NCBI RefSeq assembly: GCF_028737265.1 | Contig: NZ_JAQZAK010000003.1 | Coordinates: forward strand, 62,001-126,000 | Reading direction: 5' to 3' | Source: Actinomycetospora callitridis | GTDB lineage: Bacteria; Actinomycetota; Actinomycetes; Mycobacteriales; Pseudonocardiaceae | Length of the DNA: 64,000 bases | Shown: one piece after another, positions 1 through 9,035 of the stretch | Layout of the letters: each line of letters opens with the position of its first letter | Numbering within the stretch: the first letter of the stretch is position 1 | The notes under the pieces: generated by a model | The model's database searches: none | What the model saw: the letters and a program-made list of their open reading frames with translations, nothing else | What the model was told of the DNA's origin: nothing | Made by a program: the position numbers and the translations under genes

Positions 1-564
1 GGGCTGGGGGCCGTGGCCCTGGTGCTGTCCGTAGCCCTGCTGTCCGTAGCCCTGCTGTCCGTAGCCCTGCTGTCCGTAGCCCTGCTGTCCGTAGCCCTGC
101 TGTCCGTAGCCCTGCTGTCCGTAGCCCTGCTGCGGTCCCTGTCCCGGCGGACCCCAGGCGGCGGTCTGCTGGCCGATCTGGCCGTAGCCGGCCTGGCCGT
201 ACCCCGGCTGCTGCCCGTAGCTCGCCTGGCCGTACCCCGTCGACGGACCGGACGGCGGGGCCCAGGGCTGCTCGGCCGGGCCGGGCTGCTGCTGGCCGGG
301 CTGCTGTGGCGCCGAGCCGCCGGGCGGCGCCCACGGGCTCGGCTCGCCGGCGGCGGTCGCCGGCTCCGTCGGCGCGGGCAGCCCCTCGGGCGGGGTGTCG
401 TCGCGGGTGGCCGCGCTCCCGGGAGCCGGGCCGTCCGGCCCCGCACCGTTCGGCCTCGGGTCCTCCGCCGAACGCTCCGCCTGCGAGCCCTCCGTGCCCC
501 CCGCCGCGGGCGGCGCCCAGGGCGACTCCGGCCCGGCGCTCGGCTCCTCCGGCGGCGTGCTCAC
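1..564 (-). CDS. Gln/Gly/Tyr/Pro-rich low-complexity protein, C-terminus cut by window edge
   Basis: The frame starts at a GTG 4 bp after the helY stop and stays open to the left edge, so only about 188 N-terminal residues are seen. The first 100 or so residues are rich in Pro, Ala, Glu and Gly, with two WAPP boxes. They are followed by Gly-Tyr-Gly-Gln motifs and seven consecutive copies of the pentapeptide QQGYG. No folded domain is visible. In actinobacteria, N-terminal regions like this usually precede transmembrane or DUF4190/RDD-type membrane domains, but that part would lie outside the window, so I assign no function. The spacing suggests cotranscription with helY. Confidence 0.7.
   Translation of the reverse strand, partial: MSTPPEEPSAGPESPWAPPAAGGTEGSQAERSAEDPRPNGAGPDGPAPGSAATRDDTPPEGLPAPTEPATAAGEPSPWAPPGGSAPQQPGQQQPGPAEQPWAPPSGPSTGYGQASYGQQPGYGQAGYGQIGQQTAAWGPPGQGPQQGYGQQGYGQQGYGQQGYGQQGYGQQGYGQQGYGQHQGHGPQP
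25..129. repeat. 15-bp tandem repeat, 7 copies
   Basis: A perfect 15-bp unit (ctgtccgtagccctg) is repeated seven times. On the minus strand it encodes QQGYG pentapeptides inside the partial gene at the left edge. Perfect identity between units suggests recent expansion by slippage and likely strain-to-strain copy-number variation. Confidence 0.95.
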
Positions 565-568
565 GGCC

Positions 569-3403
569 CTAGCCCTCCCCCACGGCGACGACACCGCGCC
601 GGATGGCGCGGACCGCGTCGCCCGCGGCCCGGCCCACGGTGTCCTCGTTGCCGGCGACGGCGCGGATCTGGTCGAGCAGGTCGACGACCTGCCGGCACCA
701 GCGCACGAAGTCTCCCGCGGACAGCTCGGTGCCGTGCGACGTGGCCCCGGCGAGCACGACCGCGAGCGAGTCGCCGCGCACCCACCGGTGCACCGGCCAC
801 GCGAAGCCGAGGTCGGGCTCGCGGGTGCGGTCGAGGCGGTGGCGGCGCTCGTCGGCGACGAGGTCGTGCCACAGGGCCACGGTCTGCTCCACCGCCGACG
901 TCGCGTCCTCGGGCACACGGGGCACGCCGCCGTCGTCGCGGCGGCTGTCGTAGACCAGCGACGACGCGACCGCGGCGATCTCCGCCGGGCCGAGCCCGCG
1001 CCACACACCGTGACGCAGGCACTCGGCGACGAGCAGGTCGGACTCCCCCCACAGCCGCGAGAGCCGACGCCCGTTCTCGGTGACGTCCTCGTCGTCGAGG
1101 TAGCCGCGCTCACCCAGCAGCCCGCGGATGCGGTCGAACGTGCGGGCGAGCGAGTGCGTCGTCGAGCGCACGCGGTCCTGGAGCTGCTCGGTCTCGCGCT
1201 CGAGGCGCTGGTAGCGCTCGAACCACCGCGAGCGGTCGTCCCGGTCGGCCAGTCCGTGGCACGGGTGGGCGCGCAGCGCACGGCGCAGCGACGCGAGCTC
1301 GGGGTCCTCGTTGTCGGCGCCCCTGCGGCGGCGGGCCGACCCCGACCGGGTCGGCGGCTCGATCCCCGTCTCGCGCAGCGCGTTGGCGAGGTCGCGCCGC
1401 AGCCGCGGGACGCGGTGGTCCATCTTGCGCGGCAGCTTCATCGTGCCGAGCGCCGCGACGGGCTCGGGGAAGTCGGCGAGCGAGAGGCGCCCGGCCCACC
1501 GGTCCTCGGTGAGCACGAGCGGGCGCGGCTCCTGGTCGCGGGGGCTGCGGTCGATGCCCGGGTCGAGCACGACGGCCAGCCCGGCGCGCTTGCCGCCCGG
1601 GACGGCGATGACGTCGCCGGGCTTGAGCGCCTCGAGCGACGCCGCGGCCTCGGCCTTCTGCGCCGACCGGCCCTGGCGCGACAGGAGCTTCTCGCGCTCG
1701 GTCACCCGGCGGCGCAGGTCCATGTACTCGGCGAAGGACCGGAAGTCGCCCTCGTCCCCGGAGCGCCCGCCGGCGGCCTCGGCGTAGCCGGCGAGGGCCT
1801 CGCGGTTGCGCTCGAGGCGCTTGGCCAGCCCGACGACGCTGCGGTCGGCCTGGAACTGCGCGAACGACTGCTCGAGCAGCTCGCGGGCGCTCTCGACCCC
1901 GACGCGGTCGACGAGGTTGACGGCCATGTTGTAGCCGGGGCGGAACGACGAGCGCAGCGGGTACGTGCGGGTCGAGGCGAGGCCGGCGACCTGTTCGGGG
2001 TCGACGCCGGGCACCCAGAGCACCACCGCGTGGCCCTCGACGTCGATGCCGCGCCGGCCCGCCCGCCCGGTGAGCTGGGTGTACTCCCCCGGCGTCAGCT
2101 CGACGTGGGCCTCGCCGTTGTACTTCACGAGCTTCTCGAGCACGACGGTCCGCGCGGGCATGTTGATGCCCAGCGCGAGCGTCTCGGTGGCGAACACCGC
2201 CCGTACGAGGCCGCGGACGAACAGCTCCTCGACGGTCTCCTTGAACGCCGGCAGCATGCCGGCGTGGTGGGCCGCGACGCCGCGCTCGAGGCCGTCGCGC
2301 CACTCCCAGTAGCCCAGGACGTCGAGGTCGGCCTCGGGCAGGCCCGCGGTCCTGCGCTCGACGACCTCGCGGATGACCGCCGCGTCGTCCGGGCCCGTCA
2401 GCCGCAGCCCGGAGCGCACGCACTGCGTCACCGCGGCGTCGCACCCGGCCCGGCTGAAGATGAACGTGATCGCGGGCAGGAGCCCGGCGGCGTCGAGGCG
2501 CTCGATCACGTCCACACGCGACGGCGGCCGGAAGCCCGATCCCCCGCCGCGTCCCGGCGGCCCGGAGCGCGCCGGCCCGCCTCGTCGGTCACCCGGACGT
2601 CCGCCACGGCCGGGGGGCCCGGACCGGGCGCGGCCGCCGCGGATCGAGGGCCCGCGGTCGACCTCGGCGACGGCGCGCACCAGCGTCGGGTCCACCGTGA
2701 GCGTCGTCGTACCGCCGCGGCGCTCCTCGGCGAACAGGTCGAACATCCGGTGCCCGACCACCATGTGCTGCCACAGCGGCACCGGACGGGTCTCGTCGAC
2801 GACGACGGTGGTGTCGCCGCGGACGGTGACGAGCCAGTCGCCGAACTCCTCGGCGTTGCTCACCGTCGCCGACAGCGACGCGATCTGCACGTGCTGGGGC
2901 AGGTGGAGGATGACCTCCTCCCACACCGCGCCGCGGAAGCGGTCGGCGAGGTAGTGCACCTCGTCCATGACGACGTAGGCGAGACCCTCGAGCGCCGGCG
3001 ACTCCGCGTAGAGCATGTTGCGCAGCACCTCGGTGGTCATGACCACCACCGGGGCCGAGCCGTTGATCGCCGCGTCGCCGGTCAGCAGGCCGACCGCGTC
3101 GGCGCCGTGGCGCTCGACGAGGTCGGTGTACTTCTGGTTCGACAGCGCCTTGATCGGCGTCGTGTAGAAGCACTTCTGGCCGCGGGCCAGGGCGAGGTGC
3201 ACCGCGAACTCGCCCACCACCGTCTTGCCCGCGCCCGTCGGCGCGCAGACCAGGACGCCGTGACCCTGCTCGAGGGCCAGGCAGGACTGCCGCTGGAAGT
3301 CGTCGAGCTCGAACGACAGCTCGGCGGCGAACCGCGAGAGCTGGGGGTGCGAGGAGCGGGTGCGAGCCTGCTCGTAGGCCTCGGCAGGAGAGCGAGTGGC
3401 CAC
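569..3403 (-). CDS. helY: Ski2/Mtr4-like DEVH-box RNA helicase HelY
   Basis: A 944-residue superfamily 2 helicase, the usual HelY length. Walker A APTGAGKT is at residues 54-61, the DEVH box at 147-150, SAT (motif III) at 178-180, and the Q-x-x-GRAGRRG motif VI lies in the second RecA domain. A Ski2-type C-terminal region follows. The predicted role is ATP-driven RNA unwinding in the cytoplasm. The gene follows tatC in the same order as Rv2092c in M. tuberculosis. An unusual Arg/Gly/Pro-rich insert with repeated GPPGRGG units lies at about residues 254-294, between the RecA domains. The ATG start sits 38 bp after tatC. Confidence 0.93.
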   Translation of the reverse strand: MATRSPAEAYEQARTRSSHPQLSRFAAELSFELDDFQRQSCLALEQGHGVLVCAPTGAGKTVVGEFAVHLALARGQKCFYTTPIKALSNQKYTDLVERHGADAVGLLTGDAAINGSAPVVVMTTEVLRNMLYAESPALEGLAYVVMDEVHYLADRFRGAVWEEVILHLPQHVQIASLSATVSNAEEFGDWLVTVRGDTTVVVDETRPVPLWQHMVVGHRMFDLFAEERRGGTTTLTVDPTLVRAVAEVDRGPSIRGGRARSGPPGRGGRPGDRRGGPARSGPPGRGGGSGFRPPSRVDVIERLDAAGLLPAITFIFSRAGCDAAVTQCVRSGLRLTGPDDAAVIREVVERRTAGLPEADLDVLGYWEWRDGLERGVAAHHAGMLPAFKETVEELFVRGLVRAVFATETLALGINMPARTVVLEKLVKYNGEAHVELTPGEYTQLTGRAGRRGIDVEGHAVVLWVPGVDPEQVAGLASTRTYPLRSSFRPGYNMAVNLVDRVGVESARELLEQSFAQFQADRSVVGLAKRLERNREALAGYAEAAGGRSGDEGDFRSFAEYMDLRRRVTEREKLLSRQGRSAQKAEAAASLEALKPGDVIAVPGGKRAGLAVVLDPGIDRSPRDQEPRPLVLTEDRWAGRLSLADFPEPVAALGTMKLPRKMDHRVPRLRRDLANALRETGIEPPTRSGSARRRRGADNEDPELASLRRALRAHPCHGLADRDDRSRWFERYQRLERETEQLQDRVRSTTHSLARTFDRIRGLLGERGYLDDEDVTENGRRLSRLWGESDLLVAECLRHGVWRGLGPAEIAAVASSLVYDSRRDDGGVPRVPEDATSAVEQTVALWHDLVADERRHRLDRTREPDLGFAWPVHRWVRGDSLAVVLAGATSHGTELSAGDFVRWCRQVVDLLDQIRAVAGNEDTVGRAAGDAVRAIRRGVVAVGEG

Positions 3404-3441
3404 GTCTCCACAGTGTCACATCCGGGCGGGGGGCCGCCGGA

Positions 3442-4464
3442 TCAGGTGGCGTCCCACCGGTCGGTCGAGCCGTCGCTGCCCCGTTCGGGGGCCGGTGAGG
3501 CCGGGGGCAGCGGCTCGATGCGCGGGGCCGGCGCGGGGGCGGGTGACGACGAGCCCAGACGGTCGTCCAGTGGCGAGGGCTGATCGGGATCGAGGCCGTC
3601 CCAACCCTGCTCGAGACGTCTCCGGGCCTCACGCTTGTCGTGCACCCGCGCGACCTGGATGGAGAGCTCGAGCAACAGGACGAGCGAGACGCCCAGGGCG
3701 AGCATCGAGATCGGGTCCTGACCCGGCGTCGCGAGCGCGGCGAACACGAACAGCCCGAAGACCAGGCCGCGCCGCCACGAGGAGAGCTGGGCGTAGGAGA
3801 CGATCCCGACGCGGTTGAGCATCACCACCAGCAGCGGCAGCTCGAAGCTCACCCCGAAGATGATCAACAGGGCGATGAGCAGGCTGAAGTAGTCGGAGCC
3901 CCGCAGCACCGTGGTCTGGATGTCGCCGCCGACGGTGAACAGGAACTGCAGGGCCTGGGTGACGACGTAGTACGCGAGCACGGCGCCGGCCGTGAACAGC
4001 ACCACCGCGAGGCTCACGAACGTGTAGGCGAAGCGCTTCTCCTTCGCGTACAGGCCCGGCGTGATGAAGCCCCAGAGCTGGGCGAACCAGATCGGGCTCG
4101 ACATGAGGACCCCGGCCGTGGCGGCGACCTTGAGGCGCAGCGTGAACTGCTCGAACACCCCGAACGCGACGAGTCGGCACTCCTGGCCGCCCCCGAGCTG
4201 CACGCGGTTCTCCGGCGGCAGCGCGCAGTACGGCTCGGTGAGGATCTGCCCCAGCGACGGCAGGCCGAACGGGTAGGTGGTGTACCAGAAGAACCCGAGC
4301 GCCGTGCCGATCGCGACGGCCAGCAGGGCGACCGCGAGACGTCGTCGCAGCTCGTAGATGTGCTCGACGAGCGTCATCGTGCCGTCGGGATTGGCACGAC
4401 GGCGTGACCCGGGCCGGCGCAGACCGCGCCACCACCGGGCACGCGACCCGGAGGACGCAGTCAT
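3442..4464 (-). CDS. tatC: Sec-independent protein translocase subunit TatC
   Basis: A polytopic membrane protein of 340 residues. It has the TatC N-terminal signature (MTLVEHIYELRRRL at about residue 30), hydrophobic segments consistent with six helices, and the conserved FE(Q/x)F and FGVSFELPLL regions. TatC is the receptor for twin-arginine signal peptides and exports folded proteins together with TatA. The roughly 30-residue basic N-terminus and the long Pro/Ser/Asp-rich cytoplasmic tail (about the last 70 residues) are extensions relative to E. coli TatC and are common in actinobacteria. It starts 7 bp after the tatA stop, so cotranscription is very likely. Confidence 0.95.
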   Translation of the reverse strand: MTASSGSRARWWRGLRRPGSRRRANPDGTMTLVEHIYELRRRLAVALLAVAIGTALGFFWYTTYPFGLPSLGQILTEPYCALPPENRVQLGGGQECRLVAFGVFEQFTLRLKVAATAGVLMSSPIWFAQLWGFITPGLYAKEKRFAYTFVSLAVVLFTAGAVLAYYVVTQALQFLFTVGGDIQTTVLRGSDYFSLLIALLIIFGVSFELPLLVVMLNRVGIVSYAQLSSWRRGLVFGLFVFAALATPGQDPISMLALGVSLVLLLELSIQVARVHDKREARRRLEQGWDGLDPDQPSPLDDRLGSSSPAPAPAPRIEPLPPASPAPERGSDGSTDRWDAT

Positions 4465-4471
4465 CGAGGGT

Positions 4472-4750
4472 TCAGGAGGTGGAGCCGGGCCGCGTGGTCG
4501 GGGTGGCGTCCGGCGACGAGGGCGCGACGCCGTTCGTGCCCGACGAGCCCTCGTCCAGCGCGCGACCCGGTGCCTGCGGCGTGCCGGAGGCCTCGCCGGG
4601 CTTGGCGGCCTGCTCGTCCTCCTTCAGCCCACGGGTCTCGGCCTTGAAGATGCGCATGGACTGCCCGAGGCCGCGTGCCATGTCGGGCAGCTTCTTGGCG
4701 CTGAAGAGCAGCACCACGCCCACGATCGCGATGATGACCCATTCGCTCAC
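4472..4750 (-). CDS. tatA: Sec-independent protein translocase subunit TatA
   Basis: 92 residues: one N-terminal membrane helix (about residues 4-18), the hinge and amphipathic helix with the TatA/B signature [16 protein letters not shown], and an acidic, disordered C-terminus. TatA oligomers form the Tat translocation element recruited by TatC. The GTG start overlaps the stop of the preceding small membrane gene by 4 bp (GTGA), implying translational coupling. The order small protein - tatA - tatC - helY after pafBC is conserved in related actinobacteria. TatB is not visible in the window. Confidence 0.95.
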   Translation of the reverse strand: MSEWVIIAIVGVVLLFSAKKLPDMARGLGQSMRIFKAETRGLKEDEQAAKPGEASGTPQAPGRALDEGSSGTNGVAPSSPDATPTTRPGSTS

Positions 4751-4980
4751 GGTGTGGCTCCTTCCACGGTGCTGCCGATGCTACGCGTGCGTCGCTGCTC
4801 GAGCCGGACCCGCAGCGCGGCGGTGCGCGCCGTGAGCATCCCGGTCTCCCGGCCGAGCTGCTCCCGGGCGACGCCCGCGACGAGGGCGAACCGCTTGACC
4901 GGCTTGAGCGCGGCGGCGACGACCAGGCCGAGCACGATCACCGCGACGACCACCGCGACGACGCTCCACAGGTACGGCAC
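4747..4980 (-). CDS. Small single-pass membrane protein coupled to tatA
   Basis: A 77-residue protein with a strongly hydrophobic N-terminal helix (about residues 4-26), then a basic, possibly coiled-coil cytoplasmic part. It starts at GTG and its stop overlaps the tatA start by 4 bp. I do not recognise a named family. Its size, single N-terminal helix and amphipathic tail make it superficially TatA/TatB-like, but the FG hinge and following motif are absent. A role near the Tat translocase is only suggested by the coupling. Confidence 0.7.
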   Translation of the reverse strand: MPYLWSVVAVVVAVIVLGLVVAAALKPVKRFALVAGVAREQLGRETGMLTARTAALRVRLEQRRTRSIGSTVEGATP

Positions 4981-5063
4981 GGCGTCGACCCTAACCCGGC
5001 GTCGTGACCCTGCGGTGAACGCCCGTGTGCGGCGCGGGGGGCGGTGTCGCGGGTGTGCGCGGT

Positions 5064-5123
5064 GATCAGGAGCGCACGCTCCACCTCGCCGTGGACGTCG
5101 AGGGGGACGGCGCTCTCCTGATC
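5064..5123. terminator. Imperfect hairpin in the pafC to small-membrane-gene gap
   Basis: The left arm gatcaggagcgc (5064-5075) pairs with gcgctctcctgatc (5110-5123) with a small bulge around a loop of about 34 nt. It lies just downstream of the pafC stop on the transcribed minus strand. There is no U-run, which is usual in high-GC actinobacteria, so it could be a factor-assisted terminator or an attenuating hairpin ahead of the tat genes. Confidence 0.4.
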
Positions 5124-5127
5124 CTCG

Positions 5128-6111
5128 TCAGGCGCCCTCGCCGTACGCCGCCAGGGCCTCCCGGGCCCGGGCGCGGCGGGCCTCGACCAGGTCCGGCGGG
5201 GCCAGGACCTCGACGGCGTCGCCCAGGCCGAGCAGCAGGCGGACCATCCAGTCGCGGTCCCCGTAGCGCATGGTCACGCGGGCCGAGCCGTCGTCGTCGG
5301 CGTGCAGGCCCTCGACCGGGTAGTACTCGGCCACCCAGCGGGCGGCGGGCCGCAGGACGAGGGCGGCGACGTGGGCGCCGTCGTCGGGGCGCAGCAGGTC
5401 CTCCCCCGACCCCTCGCGGCCACGGGCCCCGGGCGGCGGGGCGGAGGGCTCGTCGAGGACCTCCGCGTCGTCCACGCGGTCCAGCCGGAAGAGCCGCACG
5501 CCCTCGGCGCGGCGGCACCACGCCTCCAGGTACACCGAGGCGTCGACGAGCAGCAGGCGCATCGGGTCGACGACGCGGCGGCCGACGGCGTCGCGGGACG
5601 CCGAGTAGTACGTGAGACGCAGCGCCCGGCCCGTCTCGACCCCGCGCCGCACGGCGTCCTCCGCCCGGCCCGGAGCGCGGCCGAGGCCGACGGCGACGCC
5701 CTCGGGCTCGGCGGGGAGCTCGGTCCTCGTGCCGACCCGACCGGCGGCGTCCTCGATCTTCGCGAGCGCCCGCTGCACCGCGTCCGCGTCCACCACCCCG
5801 GGCGCGTCGGCCAGCGCCCGCAGCGCCACGGCCAGCGTCGCGGCCTCGTCGCCGGACAGGCGCAGCGGACGGCGCATGCCGGCGTCGAACGTGACGGTCA
5901 CGGTGTCGCCCTCGAACGAGAGGTCGACCAGGTCGCCCGGCCCGTACCCCGGGAGCCCGCACATCCAGAGCAGCTCGAGGTCGCGCCGCAGCTGGGCCTC
6001 GGCGACGCCGAAGTCCGCGGCCGCCTCGGCCACGGCGATCCCGGGCCGGGCGAGCAGGTACGGCACGAGCGTGAGCAGGCGCGGCAGCCGCTCGGCCACC
6101 CCGGCGGTCAC
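5128..6111 (-). CDS. pafC: WYL-domain transcriptional regulator PafC
   Basis: 327 residues: an N-terminal winged helix-turn-helix, a central WYL domain (about residues 145-235; YYSASRDAVGRRVVDP and YLEAWCRR strands), and a C-terminal WCX domain. PafC works with PafB as a heterodimeric activator of the LexA/RecA-independent DNA-damage response in mycobacteria; the link to Pup is genomic, not enzymatic. Its GTG start overlaps the pafB stop by 4 bp, matching obligate co-expression of the two subunits. Confidence 0.92.
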   Translation of the reverse strand: MTAGVAERLPRLLTLVPYLLARPGIAVAEAAADFGVAEAQLRRDLELLWMCGLPGYGPGDLVDLSFEGDTVTVTFDAGMRRPLRLSGDEAATLAVALRALADAPGVVDADAVQRALAKIEDAAGRVGTRTELPAEPEGVAVGLGRAPGRAEDAVRRGVETGRALRLTYYSASRDAVGRRVVDPMRLLLVDASVYLEAWCRRAEGVRLFRLDRVDDAEVLDEPSAPPPGARGREGSGEDLLRPDDGAHVAALVLRPAARWVAEYYPVEGLHADDDGSARVTMRYGDRDWMVRLLLGLGDAVEVLAPPDLVEARRARAREALAAYGEGA

Positions 6112-7103
6112 CGCGGGCTCCCGGCGTCGGCCGCCTCGGGGGCGCGGTCCAGCGACCCCCGCAGCAGCGCCACCACCGCGTCCCGCAGCTCGGGCGGCTC
6201 GAGGACGACGGCGTCAGGGCCGTGGCCGGCGACCCAGCGGGCGGCGGTGTCGACGCGGGAGAGGTCGATCTCCACGACGTCCGGGTCGCCGCCGGGATCG
6301 GGCCGGGCACCGCGCCGAAGGCCCTCCGCGCGCCCCGGGGTGAGGCGGATGCGGGCCAGGCCGGTGGGTGGCGGCGGGCCCGCGGAGGCGGCGACGAGCG
6401 CGACGAGGTCGACGTCCGGGGGCGGCGTCACGGCCCCGCGCGACCCGATGGCCCGGACGTCGTCGCCGATGCGCGAGAGCCGGAAGCAGCGGACGTCGTC
6501 GCGGTCGCGGTCGTGGCCGACGAGGTACCAGCGGCCGCGCCACGACACGACGCCCCACGGCTCGACCGTGCGTGTCCGGGCCTGCGCGGACGGGTTCGAC
6601 CGGTGGGTGAAGGTGACGACACGGCCCGCGCGGCTCGCGGCCAGCAGCGGCGCGAACGCCGGCTCGGTGGCGCGCAGCCGGGGCTGCACCGACGACGCGG
6701 CGTCCGGATCGACCGCGATCCCCGCCGCCCGCAGCTTCTGCAGCGCCGTGCGCGCGGCCCCCGCCAGCGCCGGCGAGTCCCACAGCCGCGCGGCCAGCGC
6801 GACCGCCGTGGCCTCGTCGGGGGCCAGGTCGATGTCGGGCAGCTCGTAGTCGCGGCGGGCGATCCGGTAGCCGTCGATCGGCTCGGCCATCGAGGACCGC
6901 CCGGTCTCCAGCGGCACCCCGAGCTCGCGCAGCTCGGCCTTGTCCCGCTCGAACATCCGGAAGAACGCCTCGTCGGACGCGACGTCGGCGTATCCCGGCA
7001 CCGTGGCCCGGATGCGCTCGGCGCTGAGGAACTGGCGCGTCGAGAGCAGGCAGAGCACGAGGTTGACCAGGCGTTCGGCGCGCGCGGACGGGCTGGTCGT
7101 CAC
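6108..7103 (-). CDS. pafB: WYL-domain transcriptional regulator PafB
   Basis: 331 residues: an N-terminal winged HTH (RLVNLVLCLLSTRQFLSAE), a WYL domain (VVTFTHRSN, VEPWGVVSWRGRWYLVGHD, FRLSRI) and a C-terminal extension. It is the partner of PafC in the mycobacterial-type DNA-damage regulon; WYL domains are thought to sense single-stranded DNA or nucleotide ligands. The GTG start is chosen because it immediately precedes the HTH. A kinase gene lies 60 bp upstream, where pafA would normally be found. Confidence 0.92.
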   Translation of the reverse strand: MTTSPSARAERLVNLVLCLLSTRQFLSAERIRATVPGYADVASDEAFFRMFERDKAELRELGVPLETGRSSMAEPIDGYRIARRDYELPDIDLAPDEATAVALAARLWDSPALAGAARTALQKLRAAGIAVDPDAASSVQPRLRATEPAFAPLLAASRAGRVVTFTHRSNPSAQARTRTVEPWGVVSWRGRWYLVGHDRDRDDVRCFRLSRIGDDVRAIGSRGAVTPPPDVDLVALVAASAGPPPPTGLARIRLTPGRAEGLRRGARPDPGGDPDVVEIDLSRVDTAARWVAGHGPDAVVLEPPELRDAVVALLRGSLDRAPEAADAGSPR

Positions 7104-7163
7104 CCCGGGGAGCCTACGGCCCCTCGCGCAGGTGTTCGAACGCCGGTGCCCCGGCGAGTCGGA

Positions 7164-8930
7164 TCAGATCGAGTCCGAGCTGCGCTGTGCCCGCTCGATC
7201 CGCACCCGGCCGTCGTCGTCGCGGTCGACCTCGAAGCGGTAGCTCTCGCGGCTGGTGCGTCCGCTCGCGGTGGTGAACTCGATGTCGGCGGTGACCGTGT
7301 CGCGCCGCACCGCCACGTTGGTCGCCCGGACCTCGCGGATCCCGGACCAGAAGCTGCGGTACTCGCCGTAGCCGCCCGACTCGTCGCGGGCGCGGTCCGA
7401 CAGCACCTCCCAGGCGCCGTCGATGTCGCCGGGCAGCGACGAGTAGTAGTCCACCACCACGGTCCCGGGGTCGCCGGGCGCGGCCGGGTCCACCGGCGAG
7501 AGCGGCTCCGCGACCCGCGGCGTGGGTGTCGGGGACGCCGGGGAGCCGCCACCCAGCGGATCCGCGGGCGCCTCCGAGGAGAGGGCGGGCCGCGCGGGCG
7601 CGGCGACGGGCGGGGGTGTCCGGTCGCCGGTCCCGACGGCGACCGCCACCCCGACGCCGACGGCCAGGACGGCGCCCGAGGCCGCGGCTACGACGGCGAC
7701 CCGGCGGGAGCCGAAGCGCGAGGGACGGCTGCGGTCGGAGCCACCGCGCGAGGTGCGCCGGGGGCGCACGTCGGCGGGCCGCACCTCGGTGGGACGCAGA
7801 TCGGCGGGACGAGGCGAGGGACCGGCGGCGACGGCCTCGGACGGGCCGCTCACCGCCGGGGTCGGCGCGACGGCGGCCATCCCCTCGGCGGGGGCGTCCT
7901 CCCCCGGCTCCTCGTCCGACGTGGCCGACGGGGCCGGCACCGGGACCTCGGCGGTGCCGGTGACCCGGGGGGCGGGCACCGCGGCCTCGCGCGGCGCCGG
8001 GACGAAGGGGGCCGTCCCGCGGCTGCGCAGGGCCCGCTCGACGGCACCGATGCCGGGCCGGTGGGCGGGGTCGAGGCGCAGCATCGCGGCGAGCGGGCGC
8101 CCGAGCACGCCGGCGCGGGTGGCCGGGCGGAGCTTGCCCTCCGCCATGGCGTGGAGCACGGCGAGGGTGTTGTCGTGGTGTCCGCACACCAACTCGTTCT
8201 CGACCGCGGCGTAGAGCGTGGCGCCGAGGGAGAAGACGTCGGAGGCCGGCGTGGGGTCCCCCCCACGGGCGACCTCCGGGGCGAAGTAGCCCGGGGTGCC
8301 CGCGACGGTGCCGCCGCCGGTGGCCGTGGTGTCCCAGGTGGCCCGGGAGACGCCGAAGTCGGTGATCTTCGCGACGCCGTCGTCGGTGATGAGGACGTTG
8401 CCGGGCTTGATGTCGCCGTGGACGATGCCCGCCTCGTGGACGGCGCCCAGGGCGTCGGCCACCTGCGCACCCACCCAGGCGGCCTCGGCGGGATCGAGCG
8501 GCCCGTGCTCGGCGATCAGCGCCGCGAGCGAGCGCGACGGCAGGTACTCCATGACCAGCCAGGGGCCGTGCCCAGAATCCGGGTGACCGTCGACGACGAC
8601 GTCGAACACCGCGATGGCGCGCGGGTGCACGACGCGCGCCGCGATCCGGCCCTCGCGCATCGCGCGGGCCCGGGCGACGCGCTCCTCGGTCGCGTCGCGG
8701 TGGCCGCCGTCGGCGAGCTGCTTGACGGCGACGGTGCGCCGCAGACGCCGGTCCCACGCCGTCCAGACGACGCCCATCGCGCCGGAGCCGATGCACTCGC
8801 CGATCCGGTACCGGCCGCCGAGCACCGTGCCGGCCACGGACGCGTCGACCGGCACCGGTGCGGCGTCGTGCATCGTGCTCGGCGCCGCCACGGGGCGGTG
8901 CAGGCGGGAGGTGCGGGGCTGGTGCTGCAT
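7164..8930 (-). CDS. Transmembrane Ser/Thr protein kinase (PknB-like) with NTF2-like extracellular domain
   Basis: 588 residues. The N-terminal kinase domain (about 28-300) has the Gly loop GSGAMG, the VAIK-type VAVKQL, a DFG motif and the APE region (FAPEVA). The catalytic loop reads HGDIKPGN, so the usual Arg before Asp is Gly (non-RD kinase), which predicts no requirement for activation-loop phosphorylation. A Pro/Ala/Glu-rich linker leads to one membrane helix at about 410-432, then an extracellular region whose last 110 residues look like an NTF2-like fold (DYYSSLPGDIDGAWEVLSD). The gene is inserted between pafA and pafB. The ATG start is 18 codons upstream of another possible ATG. Confidence 0.9.
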   Translation of the reverse strand: MQHQPRTSRLHRPVAAPSTMHDAAPVPVDASVAGTVLGGRYRIGECIGSGAMGVVWTAWDRRLRRTVAVKQLADGGHRDATEERVARARAMREGRIAARVVHPRAIAVFDVVVDGHPDSGHGPWLVMEYLPSRSLAALIAEHGPLDPAEAAWVGAQVADALGAVHEAGIVHGDIKPGNVLITDDGVAKITDFGVSRATWDTTATGGGTVAGTPGYFAPEVARGGDPTPASDVFSLGATLYAAVENELVCGHHDNTLAVLHAMAEGKLRPATRAGVLGRPLAAMLRLDPAHRPGIGAVERALRSRGTAPFVPAPREAAVPAPRVTGTAEVPVPAPSATSDEEPGEDAPAEGMAAVAPTPAVSGPSEAVAAGPSPRPADLRPTEVRPADVRPRRTSRGGSDRSRPSRFGSRRVAVVAAASGAVLAVGVGVAVAVGTGDRTPPPVAAPARPALSSEAPADPLGGGSPASPTPTPRVAEPLSPVDPAAPGDPGTVVVDYYSSLPGDIDGAWEVLSDRARDESGGYGEYRSFWSGIREVRATNVAVRRDTVTADIEFTTASGRTSRESYRFEVDRDDDGRVRIERAQRSSDSI

Positions 8931-9035
8931 CGAGTTCTCGTGCCGTCCTCGGGCGTCGTCGGGGCAGTGCGTGCTGGGGCCGTGCGTACTGGGTTACCTC
9001 GTGCGCCCCGCCGCACGCCGCCGACGTGAGCGCGG

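Noticed and set aside
25..129. Regular repeats that could be taken for CRISPR
   Set aside because: The units are 15 bp, without spacers, and lie in frame inside a protein-coding gene.
395..3583. 1062-codon plus-strand open frame antisense to helY
   Set aside because: It is rich in Arg, Gly and Ala with no motif, and helY on the opposite strand is unmistakable. Long antisense frames are routine at this GC content.
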